This document shows, piece after piece, positions 23,729 through 35,409 of a DNA stretch of 64,000 nt. Every line of letters begins with the position of its first letter. Within the stretch, counting starts at the first letter, position 1. A program made the translations under genes and the position numbers. A model generated the notes under the pieces. The model searched no databases. It worked only from the letters and a program-made list of their open reading frames with translations, and was not told the origin of the DNA. The stretch spans positions 27,177,445 to 27,241,444 of the forward strand of contig CP141132.1 of assembly GCA_035236585.1 (NCBI GenBank). The letters are read 5' to 3'. This stretch comes from Warburgia ugandensis (Eukaryota; Streptophyta; Magnoliopsida; Canellales; Canellaceae).

Positions 23729-24129
23729 GAGGGGAAAAGGCGGTGCCCCTCAATGGCGGTGCCGCCCTTTCCCCTGGGGTGTTCTAGAGAAATCGGGAAA
23801 AACGGGTTTCTAGAGAAGTCTGGAGGTGGAAGACGACAGGGGGTGCCGTTATCAAAATGGCCACCTGTGTTTTTTGTCCTTTTTTGTTTTTTTTTGTTTT
23901 TTTGTTTAATTTATAGAAATACCCCTATCTTTAAACGGCTATAACTTCTTCATACGAACTCCGTTTTGGGTGATTTTTGAGGCGTTAGATTCTATTTTTT
24001 GAGTAGAATCTAATGGTACTAAGTTTCCTCACAAATTCCTTCATTTACTATTTTAAATAAAGTGAACCATTTAACTCAGTTCATTTTGTATAGAATGTCC
24101 AAACTAGCGTTAATTGCTCGGGCATTACA

Positions 24130-24969
24130 GACTGCATGTGGTATAGGGGGCTACCACTGCTGTCACGGCACTGGGTCGAAGTGTCATATTCCCCATGGAG
24201 GCTATGACCCTGTGTCCCTAGGTACCCAGGGATCACATGGCGGCGAGGTCGTGGGCATAGTGGGCCCTATGGTTTGAGGATTTACTTGCATTATGCATAT
24301 GGCATGACAGGAGGTTGGTCGACCATACCATATATCCATGAGTTGGATTCAGTTGAGTATCTTATGCATATCATTATGTTATGATATGTATATGATACTT
24401 TCGACTTGGATTATGTGATTCTTTAAGTCGTCAGTATTCCAATTCGACAACGGTTTTTAATATCGATATTGAACATGAGTGTTCAAACATGCACATGTTT
24501 TAAAAGAGCATATGATTTTAAACATAGCATGCATTATAAAACTAGTAGTGATGGACTCCTATTGAGTATAGTATATACTCACCCAGTCCTTAACATTTTT
24601 CAAGATAGCTCCATTCATGAATAGAAGACGCCTATGTTAGTGCTACGAGCAAGTAAATCAAAAGGAGACAATCATACATGTAAGTAAACACTCTACCCTT
24701 TGGACATGTATTTGTAACTATTTACAGTTGGGCTGTGAGCTGTGACTGGAGAGACCTGGGAAAACATTTATGATTTCTGAAGTTTTTCAAAAACTACTTT
24801 GGTGATTGTGAAAGCAAATGACACTCGGGGTTTTCAAAATGAGTTTAAAACTAAAGATTTTCCACTGCATTGCATGGTTTTTATAAAATGGTTTTCAAAT
24901 AGGGATCCATCCCGCCTTAGGAATTAGATATTACATTTTAAAATGCATGGGAAAACCCGGGTCGTCACA
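24130..24969 (+). mobile_element. Family-2 3' LTR, right part (copy B)
   Basis: Continues copy B after the nested solo LTR; the first five bases are the duplicated target GACTG. It ends CCCGGGTCGTCACA at 24969. The next base enters Athila-like 3' region in plus orientation. It lies inverted to 21383-22220, so the two form a large hairpin-capable inverted repeat. Confidence 0.8.
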
Positions 24970-25430
24970 GATCTGGTCACATAGTGAGAGAATTTTGTTT
25001 GATCCTTTTCTCTAAAAACTTTAATTATGAGTGTTAAGTAGTGAGAATTTGAGGTCAAGACATCATTCCAATAGAGAATAAGCATATCTATTAGAAATCC
25101 AGATTATTTAGTATGTACACACATTGCACTTTGAGATATAACTATAATAAAATGGCTTTGATATGTGGGTAACTTGTAGAATTTCTTTATTAAGTTGTTA
25201 AAGCAAGTAGAGTGCTAAGAGATGAGAATTCCCTAAGATAAATTAAGGAACTTAGACTTATTGAATTTTGTGGGTGTATTCACTACAAATCCTCACGAGG
25301 CCTAACTTGTCTGTTGGGGGTAGGGGTTTAAGGGCTTATTGCATATGCTAAATGCAATCATGAGTACCTATGAAAACAACAACTATTTTTCATGTCTTGT
25401 TTAGGACTAGCAAAATGTTGGTTGAAGGTG
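24970..25430 (+). mobile_element. 3' region of plus-strand Athila-like element A2
   Basis: The reverse complement matches the A1 3' region around 15000-15480 (for example GGTCACATA(G/A)TGAGAGAA and CATTTAGC.TATGC). It ends with GGTTGAAGGTG at 25420-25430, the polypurine tract before the LTR start. Only the last ~460 bp of the internal region remain. No coding sequence. Confidence 0.7.
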
Positions 25431-25974
25431 TGATGTGTTCAATTTTCCATAAAAAAATACCCAATTAGTAGTCCATGTGTTATAAATTATATTTCTATTT
25501 TTAGGTTTCCCTAAAAATTTATAACACATGGCTTTCTAAGCTAATGATTTAAAAGTTTGATATTTTCAAGTTCAAGAGTTAATCTAGACCAAGTGTGTGA
25601 ATTATCATAATTTTTTACGATGTAATAAAGGTTTTTAATCTTTAGTAGGTATCGACAAGATGATCTAATAGTCGAGATCAATCAAGATGTGAATTAAAGA
25701 TCAAGATCAACTAAGAAATCCTGTGCCTATCTCTAGCATTTTCAAGATCAAGCAACGGTTAAGATCATCTTAGGGAAAGAAATTGGAAGAGTTTAAGGTA
25801 ACTAGCTTTGGATCTATGCAACTCTACCACCTTTGCATGAGAATTCAAGACATGAAAGCCACCTAAGCCATCAAGAAAAGGCTAGGACAAGCCGAGCAAG
25901 CCAAGCCATTGAAGTCAATGATGTGAGCAATGTAAGCAATGCCACATAGAGCCACACTATTGGGGAAGAATTTC
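25431..25974 (+). mobile_element. 3' LTR of Athila-like element A2, first part
   Basis: Starts TGATGTGTTCAATTTTCC and carries the family's CCATGTGTTATAA and GATCAAGATC phrases. It is interrupted at 25975 by the family-2 element, and its last five bases ATTTC are duplicated at 37267-37271. It resumes at 37272. Confidence 0.78.
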
Positions 25975-26378
25975 TGTAATGCCCGAGCAATTTACATTAT
26001 TTTTAACGAAAATTGAACATTCTATAGGAAATAAACTGAGTTAAATGTTTCACTTTATTTAAAATAGTAAACGAAGGAATTTGTGGGAGAACTTAGTACC
26101 ATTAGATTCTACTCGAAAAATGGAATCCAATGCCTCAAAAATCACCCAAAAAGGTATGAAGAAGTTACAGCCATTTAAAGATAGGGGTATTTCTAGAAAT
26201 TAAACAGAAAAACGAAAAAACAAAAAAGGACGAAAAACGTACGGGGCCACTTTGATAACGGCACCCCCTGTCATCTTCAACCTCTAGACCCCTCCAGAAA
26301 CCCGTTTTTCCTTATTTCTCTACAATACACAAGGGGAAATGGAAGCACTGCCAATGAGGAGCACCACCTTCTCCCCTC

Positions 26379-26385
26379 TATAAAA
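26379..26385 (+). promoter_or_regulatory. TATA box in the 5' LTR of element C
   Basis: CCTCTATAAAAACCCCATCT, about 400 bp inside the LTR, conserved with 32109-32115 and 23721-23728. Confidence 0.6.
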
Positions 26386-26670
26386 ACCCCATCTCCCATC
26401 TCTTCAAAATCGCATTTTTTTCCAGCCATTTGAGACTGGGCTTTCCGGCAAAATCGAAAACCCGTCTCAACCCATCTCTTTGCCTTTTTTCGGCAACGGC
26501 CAGGCCTTAGTCAAGCTGGCCATTCCGTTCCCGTCTCCCCATTTCCCCTCTCTTCTCTGTTCCGATTTGGGCATTGGGGTTTTTCCCCTTCTTCACGGTT
26601 TCCAGCGAGCAGGAGCTTCAGGGTGAAGAATAGGCGCACCCATCGGCGATGGGTACTCTCCCAGACCACC

Positions 26671-26678
26671 CAGGTAAG
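26671..26678 (+). other. Splice-donor-like CAG/GTAAG in LTR leader
   Basis: CAGGTAAG lies about 290 bp after the TATA box. The same site occurs at 32400-32407, 23456-23464 (minus) and, with one change, 20165-20173; a weaker CAGGTACG is in the mosaic LTR at 34875-34882 (minus). Its conservation amid diverged sequence suggests use in a spliced leader, but no transcript evidence is available. Confidence 0.4.
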
Positions 26679-28363
26679 CCCCCCACCCCTTCCTATTTGG
26701 TTTTGCTTCTTCCCTACCCAAATCCATGCTAGATCTGGGTGTTTTCCAGCTGGGGAGACGCTGTGGAAACCAGAGAAGACGGGTTTCCTCTGAAACCTGT
26801 CCAAAACCAGTTGTCACGGATGCACCCCGTGACGCACACGAGTGACACATCCCCTGGGGCCAGCATCGCGTGCACGCAAGCATGCGGTAGGCTTTTGACT
26901 CGTCTAGGATGCGCAGGGCGTCCTGGGCACCAAGACGCAGCCCACCTGCATCGAAGACACATTCCTAGGACATTGACTGGGATGCGTGCTGTCCCGGGAA
27001 GCTGAGACGCGCCATGCTACAAGGTGCGTCCCTGCAATGATGCGCGCCATAATGCGTCACTTGAGCATGCATATGTGTGTGCAAAATGCTGTCCTTGGCA
27101 CGACCTTTGGGCGCGCACGCACATAAGGCGGTCGCAATTCAACTAGGATACATGGGTAGCCTGGGAACTGGGGCACGCGGACCTACTGAGACTTTAAAGA
27201 TAGGATTAGAGGATAAATTACAGAGTCTAACTATTGGAAAGTAGATCCACACCATAGGATCTAGCCTGACAAATGAATTAGGCAAGGACCATGGACCCAA
27301 TAGGCAGATCTAGCGATCTAAATAGAATGAAACTAATAAGGACTCCTTGTATCCATTCATACCCAGGAGTTTATAAATGAGACCCGGGGATGGGTTAAAG
27401 TGATAAAGGACACGACTCCAGGAGACTTTAAGGTAGGTGCTCTATCGCTACTAGACTTTTAAAAAGAGCCTTGATTGTTTTGAGACTGCATGTTTTAAGT
27501 ATACGTATATGACTTGTTTAGCATGACTTATTTTATGACTTGTTTAGCTTATAAATGAATTCAGCATGCATATGACAAATACATTATGCATAGACATGTT
27601 TTGCAAACAATTGCATATATCGCATGATTTGTGAGCATTGAGTTCTTAAAAAATTGCATGTCCTTAAGGGTTACCAAAAGACGCTGGAGTGCCCAAAAGA
27701 CGCTGGGTAGGCAGTTGTGAGGGCAGGCAGTTGTGAGGGACCCAAAGAGGATAGGTTTTGAAAAGAGGTTTTTTGCTTGTTTGATCTTATATGATTTGGG
27801 CTAGTAAGCTCGTGGGCACTATGCCGAGGGGTTTGGGTTGGCCACCCAGCCTCTACCACTACTAGGTAGAATGGGTACCACGCCCAAAAAGGGCATGTCC
27901 CTACGTCGATTGCATGTGGTACAGGGCGCTACCACTGGTGTCACGGCACTGGGTCGATGTGTCATATGCCCCCTGGAGGCTATGACGCTGTGTCCTCAGG
28001 TACCCAGGGACCACATGGCGTCGAGGTCGTGGGCATAGTTTGGGCCCTATGGTTTTATGGATTTACTTGCATTGCATATGGCATGATATGAGGTTGGTCG
28101 ACCATACCATACCAGATATCCATGAGTTGGATTCAGTTGAGCATCTTATGCATATCATTATGTTTATGATATATAATACTTTCGACTTGGACTATGCTAT
28201 TCTTTAAGTCATCAATATTTCAATTCGACAGTGGTTTTTAATATCAATATTGAACGTTATTGTTTGAACATGCACATGTTTTTAAGAGCATATGATTTTA
28301 AACATAGCATGCATTGTAAAATTAGTAGTGATAGACTCCTACTGAGTATAGTATATACTCACC

Positions 28364-28388
28364 CTATCCTTAACATTTTTTAGGATAG
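28364..28388. promoter_or_regulatory. LTR hairpin CTATCCT / AGGATAG (element C 5' LTR)
   Basis: Same stem as 21746-21770 in opposite orientation. The strand also reads TAACATTTTTTAG/GATAG, which resembles a splice acceptor. Confidence 0.5.
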
Positions 28389-28534
28389 TTCTACTCACAA
28401 ATAGAAGACGCCTCAAGAGATATTAGTGCTATGAGCAAGTGAATTAAAAAGGAGACAATTATACATGTAAGTAAACTCTCAACCCTTTGGACATGTATTT
28501 ATTTACAATTAGGTTGTGTGCTGTGACTGGATAG

Positions 28535-31500
28535 GCATATATGGATCATACTATGAGAATGATGAATGAGGATGTTAGCGAACTTGTTAGTAGATAGTTC
28601 TGACCTGCAATAAAGTAATCTCATCAAAGGTGAGAAAATTAAAGAACTTAGATGGCTATCTTACCATCATAAAGAATATCAGAATATGAGTACACTATCA
28701 CAAGGGATATGATATGAGTATGATAGGGGATGTAAAAGATAGACTTTGAGAAGATTTTGATGATAATCTAAGAGGGATGAGAATGCAAGATAATATTAGG
28801 AAATAACTGTGACTCGTACTAAATCATAAAGGTATGGATCCTGAAGGACTTAGCTCAATTTTGGATACCTTAATTGGAGTCTTATGAGAAGTGAAGTACT
28901 ATCGAATAATGACAACCTGAGTATAATAGAGGAGATCAGAAGATGTGTGCAATTGACATATTATAGGGAAATGAATTCGACCGAGTTATCAAAAGATTTT
29001 GATAATAACACTAAGGACGATAATAGATCGATCCTAATATGAACTTGTAAGAGAAGTATAGCATGATCAAAACATCAATGCCATTATTAAGACATTGTAT
29101 GAATTTTATTGAGGCTATAGGCAATTGAGGATTTCAATGATCTTAAGACAGTCTAGAATTTCTGAGAAGCATTCAGTTTATCATATTTGTTAAGTAAAGG
29201 AGTAGATGCAGTATCAATTATATGCAACAAAGCATATAGAGACATTGATCCAGGTAGACCAAATGAGGATTTTTGAAGGAAGGAGAGAAAGAGATAGAGA
29301 TGTAACCATAAGTATTAGATGAATATTGAATAATCAAAAGAAGAAGATCATGACTCTATGAAGATACATACAATTCTATCATCTTGAATCCTATAGGAAG
29401 GAAGATCAAACCAATCAAATTTAAGGGAATAATACTAGTAGAGTTCGTGATTTTATTTTAAAAAGCATATAATAGAGATAAAGCACATGGGATTTAAGAC
29501 TTTGAGTAGAACATTGAATGTAAGGACATTATGCTGTACGAAAATTTTCAAAGAAGAATGGTGATCCACTAAAAATGAAATTCTACAAGTGGTTTGATGT
29601 CTATATCAATTATGGCAATTAGAATCTTATCGGATCCATTAGCTTATACGGAACGCCAAGGGATATAGTCCATAAAAAGGAAAATTTGGTGATATCCCAC
29701 CTTGCCAATAAAGTATATTGAAAAAGGAATTAAGCCAGGACAGTGACTGTCCATTTAGCAAGTAGAGTACCATTAAGGATCAAATGAAGGTCTTGCTATC
29801 ATAAATTGGAAGACCAAATATCTTAAGACCATTATTTAGTCATTACCTTTAGAGCACTATTGACTAAATAAAGGTGTCCCACCCTAATTAATCAAGTATG
29901 TTAGTATCTATGAGTTAGTAGTCAAAGTTATATACTCAGAGGGATGTTATAAGTCTTTAGACTTGAGTTTTCCTTGAAAGAAGTACTTGTTAGACTAAGT
30001 CAATTGAGGGTATGAGGTCAGTTGATGAGGACAGTTGAAACTGAGATAGGAGCAAAAATAATAAGTGATCTAAACCAATGTGGAAGATTTTTCGAACCTT
30101 AATGGCTACCATGACAAGGTGAAGAAATTACTTTGAGTCTAAAAAATACTGCTGACTTGGATTGAAAAGAAAGGCAAATAAGTATTGATCACTTTAGAGG
30201 CCCTTGAGCTTATGACAAAGATATATCTGGAAAGAGATCAATAGATAATCAAATAAAGTCTTTCTATATGTCTACGAAAATGTTTCATGCTTACCTGAGT
30301 ATTTTTCAAAGTTGATGATTTAACAGCTTCAACATAACTTGATGTAGTAGCAATTGAACAAGAATTGCTATTGTAAGCTAAGTATGAGGGGGCACTTGAA
30401 AAAAATAAAATTTGAGGGATTGAGAAAATCACTACTTATAAGGATACCTCCTGACAATACAGACTGCATGGTTGACAATAAAGCCTTGATCAAAGATTGA
30501 ACAATATATTGACATAGGGGATGGAAGGAGAAAAGGTGAGATGTTAGCACACTATAAGGTGAAGAATTAAAGTTACATTGCCTTTAGACAAATAGTTAGT
30601 TGTTATGTGCATATACCAAGTACGAAAAATCAATTGAAGGAATTTCTTAAGGACTAACCCTACTGGATTGAGTATAGAACTTTTGGACTGAAAGATTATG
30701 AAGAAAACCACCAAGCAAAGAAAGGACAAAGAGGATGATGACAAAGGATTCAACCATGACCTAGTAAGGGTACTCGGTTATGAGTAAGAGACTTTTGCTT
30801 TGCATAAATGGGAACATTATTGAAAATCCTAATGACAAATTGATGCGAATAGTGAGATGGGCCTCTTGATGAGAACATTTGACCCATGATAATGAATCGA
30901 CTTGAGTTTGGATAAAATCTTCACGGAGAAAAGCGTTTCATGAATTCAATAGTTATGAAACTGGATATAGAGTTAGGACATTTTACTTTCAGTATATGAT
31001 AAGGTCCTCAATGGAAGATGCAACTAATTGGTTTTCATGATTTTATTTTGAATATAACATTGATCGAGGAATAAAGTCACATATGGAAAATGACAGACAG
31101 TTGAAATTCGAAGTTAATTAAGAGTTTGGCTGTAGAGTACATGATACCATATCAGTTATTGAAGTATCTTGGTGACAAATATAAAGGATAAGAAGCAAAG
31201 TTAGACACAATAGAAAGAACGTAATTTTTGGACTCTTACTAATGACATGTAACCAACCATTAGAAGGAGATATAGATGAAAGACAAGAACAAAAAGGGAT
31301 CATCCTATGATACTCAAAAGGGACTATGAGAAATAAGATAATATGATCTCAAAGAAGTATGGAGTAATTTATACATGAATAAAGAAGCATGATCCTATGA
31401 GAAGACTATCTTATACACGATGAAAAAAGTATAGGCATCTAAGGATTTCAAGATAGATGAATTTTAGCTAGAAACTGGTGTTGTTAAACTGGCATGTATG

Positions 31501-31707
31501 GGAATATGCATCAGAGTACGTAGGGAAAGCGGCCCTTATAAGTTAGGCCTTGTAGAAGGAGCAATAAAAATGGTAAATTGAGGTTGAGCCTAGATTTGAT
31601 TCCTAAGGGGGGAATGCATTCACCAAAAAGTTATCTAAGAGGCAAAATACCTTGAAGATGATAATTTATGGAATTTCTAGGACGAAATTCTTTTAAGGGG
31701 GTAATAA
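28535..31707 (+). mobile_element. Internal region of element C, no recognisable coding domain
   Basis: About 3.2 kb between the two LTRs, purine-rich on the plus strand. Reading it on both strands I found no Gag, protease, RT, RNase H, integrase or chromodomain motif. The short frames present (30238-30753, 31118-31303, on the minus strand) have no family features. It ends with the GGACGAAATTC phrase and polypurine tract (AAGGGGGT, 31695-31702). An intact chromovirus interior is about 4.5-6 kb, so this is either heavily decayed with deletions or a non-coding, LARD-like derivative mobilised by others. The left junction at 28534 shows that at least the PBS side is deleted. Confidence 0.6.
31695..31702 (+). 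other. Polypurine tract of element C
   Basis: AAGGGGGT after GACGAAATTCTTTT and five bases before the LTR start at 31708; matches 19553-19560. Confidence 0.7.
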
Positions 31708-32747
31708 TGTAATGCCCGAGCAATTTACACTATTTTTAACGAAAATTGAACATTCTATAAGAAATAAACTGAGTTAAATATTTCACTTTATTTAAAATAG
31801 TAAACAAAGGAATTGGTGAGGGAACTTAGTATCATTAGATTCTACTCAAAAAATAGAATCCAACGCCTCTAAAATCACCCAAAACAGAGTTCGTATGAAG
31901 AAGTTACAGCCATTTAAAGATAGGGGTATTTCTAGAAATTAAACAAAAAAATGAAAAAGGACGAAATACGTAGGGGCCGTTTTGATAAGGGCACCCCCTA
32001 TCGTCTTCAACCTTTAGATCCCTCTAGAAACCCGTTTTTTCCTATTTCTCTAGAATACACCAGGGGAAATGGCGGCACTGCCATTGAGGGGCACCGCCTT
32101 CTCCCCTCTATAAAAACCCCATCTCCCCCCTCTTCAAAATCGCATTTTTTCCAGCCGTTTGAGACTGGGCTTTCCGGCGAAATCGGAAACCCGTCTCAAC
32201 CCATCTCTCTGCATTTTTCTGGCAACAGCCAAGCCCTAGTGGGGCTGGCCATTCCGTTCCCATCTCCCCATTTCCCCTCTCTTCTCTATTCCGATCTGGG
32301 CATTGGGGTTTTTCCCCTTCTTCACGGTTTCCAGCGAACAGGAGCTTCAGGGTGAAGAATAGGCGCACCCATCGGCGATGGGTACTCTCCCAGACCACCC
32401 AGGTAAGCCCCCCACCCCTTCCTATTTGGTTTTGCTTCTTCCCTGCCCAAATCCATGCCTGATCTGGGTGTTTTCTGGCTGGGGAGACACTGTGGAAACC
32501 AGAGAAGATGGGTTTCCTCTAAAACCCGTCCAAAACCAGTTGTCACAGATGCACCCCGTGACACACACGAGTGATGCGTCCCCTGGGGCCAGCATCGTGT
32601 GCACACAAGCGTGCGGTAGGCTTTTGACTCGTTCAGGATACGCAGGGCGTCCTGGGCACCAAGACGCATCCCGCCTGCGTCGAAGACACATTCCCAGGAC
32701 ATTGATTGGGACGCGTGCTGTAGTATGCTACTTGGGCATGCATGTAC
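31708..32747 (+). mobile_element. Family-2 3' LTR of element C, first part
   Basis: Begins TGTAATGCCCGAGCAA after the polypurine tract and closely follows 25975-26990. It has a TATA box at 32109-32115 and CAGGTAAG at 32400-32407. It is interrupted by the solo LTR 32748-35409 and resumes at 35415. The overlapping 134- and 154-codon frames here are shadows within the LTR without known domains. Confidence 0.82.
32109..32115 (+). promoter_or_regulatory. TATA box in the 3' LTR of element C
   Basis: CCTCTATAAAAACCCCATCT, identical to the 5' LTR copy at 26379. Confidence 0.6.
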
Positions 32748-35409
32748 TGTGACGACCCGGGTTTTCTCATGCATTTTTAAATGCAATACCTAATTTCCTA
32801 AGGCGGGATGCATCCCTATTTGAAAACCATTTTATAAAAACCATGCAATGCAGCGGAAAACCTTTTAGTTTTAAACTCATTTTGAAAACCCCGAGTGTCA
32901 TTTACTTTCACAACAACCAAGGTAGTTTTTTAAAAGCCTTAGAAATCATAAATATTTTTCCTCAGGTCTTTCCAGTCACAGCAGACAGCCCAACTGTAAT
33001 TAAATACAACTTCATGTCCAAAGGGTTGAGAGTTTACTTACATGTATAACTTTCTTCTTTTTTATTCACTTGCTCGTAGCACTAATATCTCCTGAGACGT
33101 CTTCTATTTATGAGTGGAACTATCCTGAAAAATGTTAAGGATAGGGTGAGTATATACTATACTCAATAGGAGTCTATCACTACTAGTTTTATAATGCATG
33201 CGATGTTTTAAAATCATATGCTCTTTCCAAAACATGTGCATGTCTGAATACTCAAGTTCAATATCGACATCAAAATCCATTGTCAAACTGAAATACTAAC
33301 GACTTCAAGGATCATATAATCCAAAATCGAAAGTATCATATACATATATATCATAACATCATGATATGCATAAAATGCTTCATGGAATCCAACTCATGGA
33401 TCTCTAGTATGGTATGGTCGACCAACCTCATATCATGCCATATGCAATGCACATAAATCATCAACCATAGGGTCCACTATGCCCACGACCTCCTCACCAT
33501 GTGGTCCCCGGGTACTGAGGACACTCGGTCATAGCCTCCACGGGGCCTATGACACGTCGACCCAGTGCCGTGACACCAGTGGTAGCCCCCTGTACCACAT
33601 GCAGTCAATGTAGGGACTTGCCTCTTTTTGGGCATGGTACCCATCCACCTAATAGTGGTAGAGGCTAGGTGGCCAACCCAGACCCCTCAGCATAGCACCC
33701 ACGGGCTTTCTAGCCCAAATCACATAAGATCAAATAAGCCAAGACCTCTTTTCAAAACCTGTCCTCTTTGGGTCCCTCACAACTACCTGGCCCTCAGCAC
33801 TCTAGCATCTTTTGGCAACCCTCAAGGACATGCAATCTTTGCAAGTACTTAAATCATGCAATGTATGTACTTGTTTGCAAAACATATATGTGCATAATAT
33901 ATATGCAATCATTTACAAAACATGTCTATGTACAAAGCATTTATCACATGCATGCTGAATTAAGTCATGCTAAACAAGTCATATACTTAAAACATATGTT
34001 CTCAAAACAATAATAGTTCTTTTAAAAGAATCTAATAGTGATAGAGCACCTACCTGGCTAGGTCGCGCTAACCCCTTATCCTCGTATGCTCCTGAACATG
34101 GTTTGGGGACTCAAGGTTAGTTTAGCCTATCTTTTATGGGCTTTAGAGTGGTTGGTCTTATTACTTAGGCATTAGGGGTCCATCCCTATGCCTATGGGTG
34201 TCCTAAGGTCCTAATTGGGCCTTGGTATTCTCAGTTTTCCAAAGATCTAGCGGTCACGCGCCACCATCCTATTCTAAGGGTCATGCCCACCTTTGATTAG
34301 GATTTGATCAAGGATTTTATAGTTTGGATGTGTCCGCGCCGTCGACACAGACACAACGCCTTTTGTGGCACCTCAATCGGAGCTCTAGATCTCAAGTTAT
34401 AAGTGTTTTAGTGTCGTATGTACATAGGAGTCTTAAAAATAAAAAGACGGAATGCTAGGGCGCTGCGCGTCTGTAACGTGCGCCCGAGCTTCCTTAAGGA
34501 ACCAAAAAAAATGACGCACTGCTAGCGTGCTGCGTCTGCAGCGGGCGCCTCAGCAGGCGCGTCTACAGATGCACCTAGTTTTTCCCGCCCTCTCTCTCTT
34601 TTGCGGGCGCGTCCCTAGACGCGCCCGTTTGGTTTTTCAAACGCGGGTCGACGTAGGACGACGTGTGACATTCCTATTGGATCGTCTCGTTCGTTGGGGA
34701 ACCAGGTCATCCTCAGGACACCCTAGTTCGACCCTGTCGAACCAGTGCCACCCAGGGGATGTCCCTGGGTCCTTGGTGGCTCTCCTGGGCTCCGTTTTGC
34801 ATGGTTTTTCATGCAAAAACCTAGGGAAATCATTCCTGGAACTATGGTGGAGATGGGTTTTGAGCGATCTCAGACGTACCTGGCTCGCTGCTAGGTTTTT
34901 CTCCTTGTTTTCCCCTCTAGGTCACTGCTCCACGACTGGTTTTCTCCAACGTTTTCGGCTTCCATTAGAGGCACCCAAGAGCTCTATTTATAGAGCTAAG
35001 AGAGGGTTCTGGAGGGGGCTCTCACTGCCTTTGAATGGCAGTAGAGAAACCTCCAGAATGGCGGTGATTTCTCCTCCAATCACAGCCATTCTAGAACCCT
35101 CTAGAGGTTGAAGATGAAGGGGTGCCCGTATCAAAACGGGCCCTTGTGTTTTTGCAGTTAAATCTGTTTTTGTAAAAGTTACAGTTTTGCCCCTGAACTT
35201 CAAAGGGCCATAACTTGCTCATTTTAACTCCGTTTTAGGTGATTTTGGTCTCGTTGGATTCCTTTCTCTGAGACACATCTAATGGAACCATTTTTAGGAC
35301 CAAATTCCTGGGTTTAGTCAAGGTGAATAGTGAAATGACTAAAATGCCCTTATCTTCAAAATTGAACTTTTCATGGGATTTTAATATTACAAAAATTGGG
35401 GTCATTACA
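32748..35409 (-). mobile_element. Solo LTR of mosaic family-1/family-2 type (copy E)
   Basis: The low-coordinate end starts TGTGACGACCCGGG and follows family 2 closely from 32748 to about 34053 (hairpin, palindromic GAGTATATACTATACTC, GGTCGACCAACC, GATAGAGCACCTACCT). From 34053 to 35409 it is unlike family 2 and ends AAAATTGGGGTCATTACA, which resembles the family-1 LTR start (TGTAATAACCCCAATTTT on the minus strand). Length is 2662 bp. Flanks TGTAC (32743-32747) and TGTAT (35410-35414) form a target duplication with one difference. There is no internal region. The 194-codon frame at 34527-35111 has no recognisable domain and is on the strand opposite to the LTR. Confidence 0.82.
34985..34992 (-). 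promoter_or_regulatory. TATA box of mosaic LTR E
   Basis: The minus strand reads GCTCTATAAATAGAGC, a textbook plant TATA box, embedded in a short palindrome. A donor-like CAGGTACG follows about 110 bases downstream (34875-34882). Confidence 0.6.

Larger units (their letters stand above)
21383..24129 (-). mobile_element. Family-2 solo LTR (copy A) with perfect 5-bp target duplication
   Basis: It begins TGTGACGACCCGGG and ends GCTCGGGCATTACA, so on the minus strand it is a complete TG...CA LTR of 2747 bp. The target duplication GACTG is perfect (21378-21382 and 24130-24134). Removing it restores the phrase CTTCGACTGCATGTGG, seen as GTCGATTGCATGTGG at 27905. There is no internal region, so it is a solo LTR left by LTR-LTR recombination. 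It retains a TATA box (23721-23728), a donor-like CAGGTAAGC (23456-23464) and the CTATCCT hairpin (21746-21770). Confidence 0.88.
25975..28534 (+). mobile_element. Family-2 5' LTR of full element C
   Basis: Starts TGTAATGCCCGAGCAA at 25975 directly after the target ATTTC. It follows the 3' LTR (31708-37266, without its insertion) through the U3, TATA box, donor-like CAGGTAAG and hairpin. It stops in CTGTGACTGGATAGGC at 28534; the final ~235 bp present in the 3' LTR, and the primer-binding site, are deleted. It also lacks a GC-rich segment present in the 3' LTR around 35415-35510. No coding sequence. Confidence 0.82.

Noticed and set aside
21383-24969. Apparent DNA transposon with inverted termini TGTGACGACCCGGG / CCCGGGTCGTCACA
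   Set aside because: The two termini belong to two different LTRs in opposite orientation; the 5-bp GACTG duplication shows the true inner element ends at 24129.
32322-32786. 154-codon frame and overlapping frames in 31951-32786
   Set aside because: Several long frames overlap on both strands in the same GC-rich LTR patch, which is expected from base composition. The best of them crosses the insertion junction at 32747.
34527-35111. 194-codon open frame on the plus strand
   Set aside because: Antisense to the mosaic solo LTR, overlapping its TATA box; no conserved domain seen.
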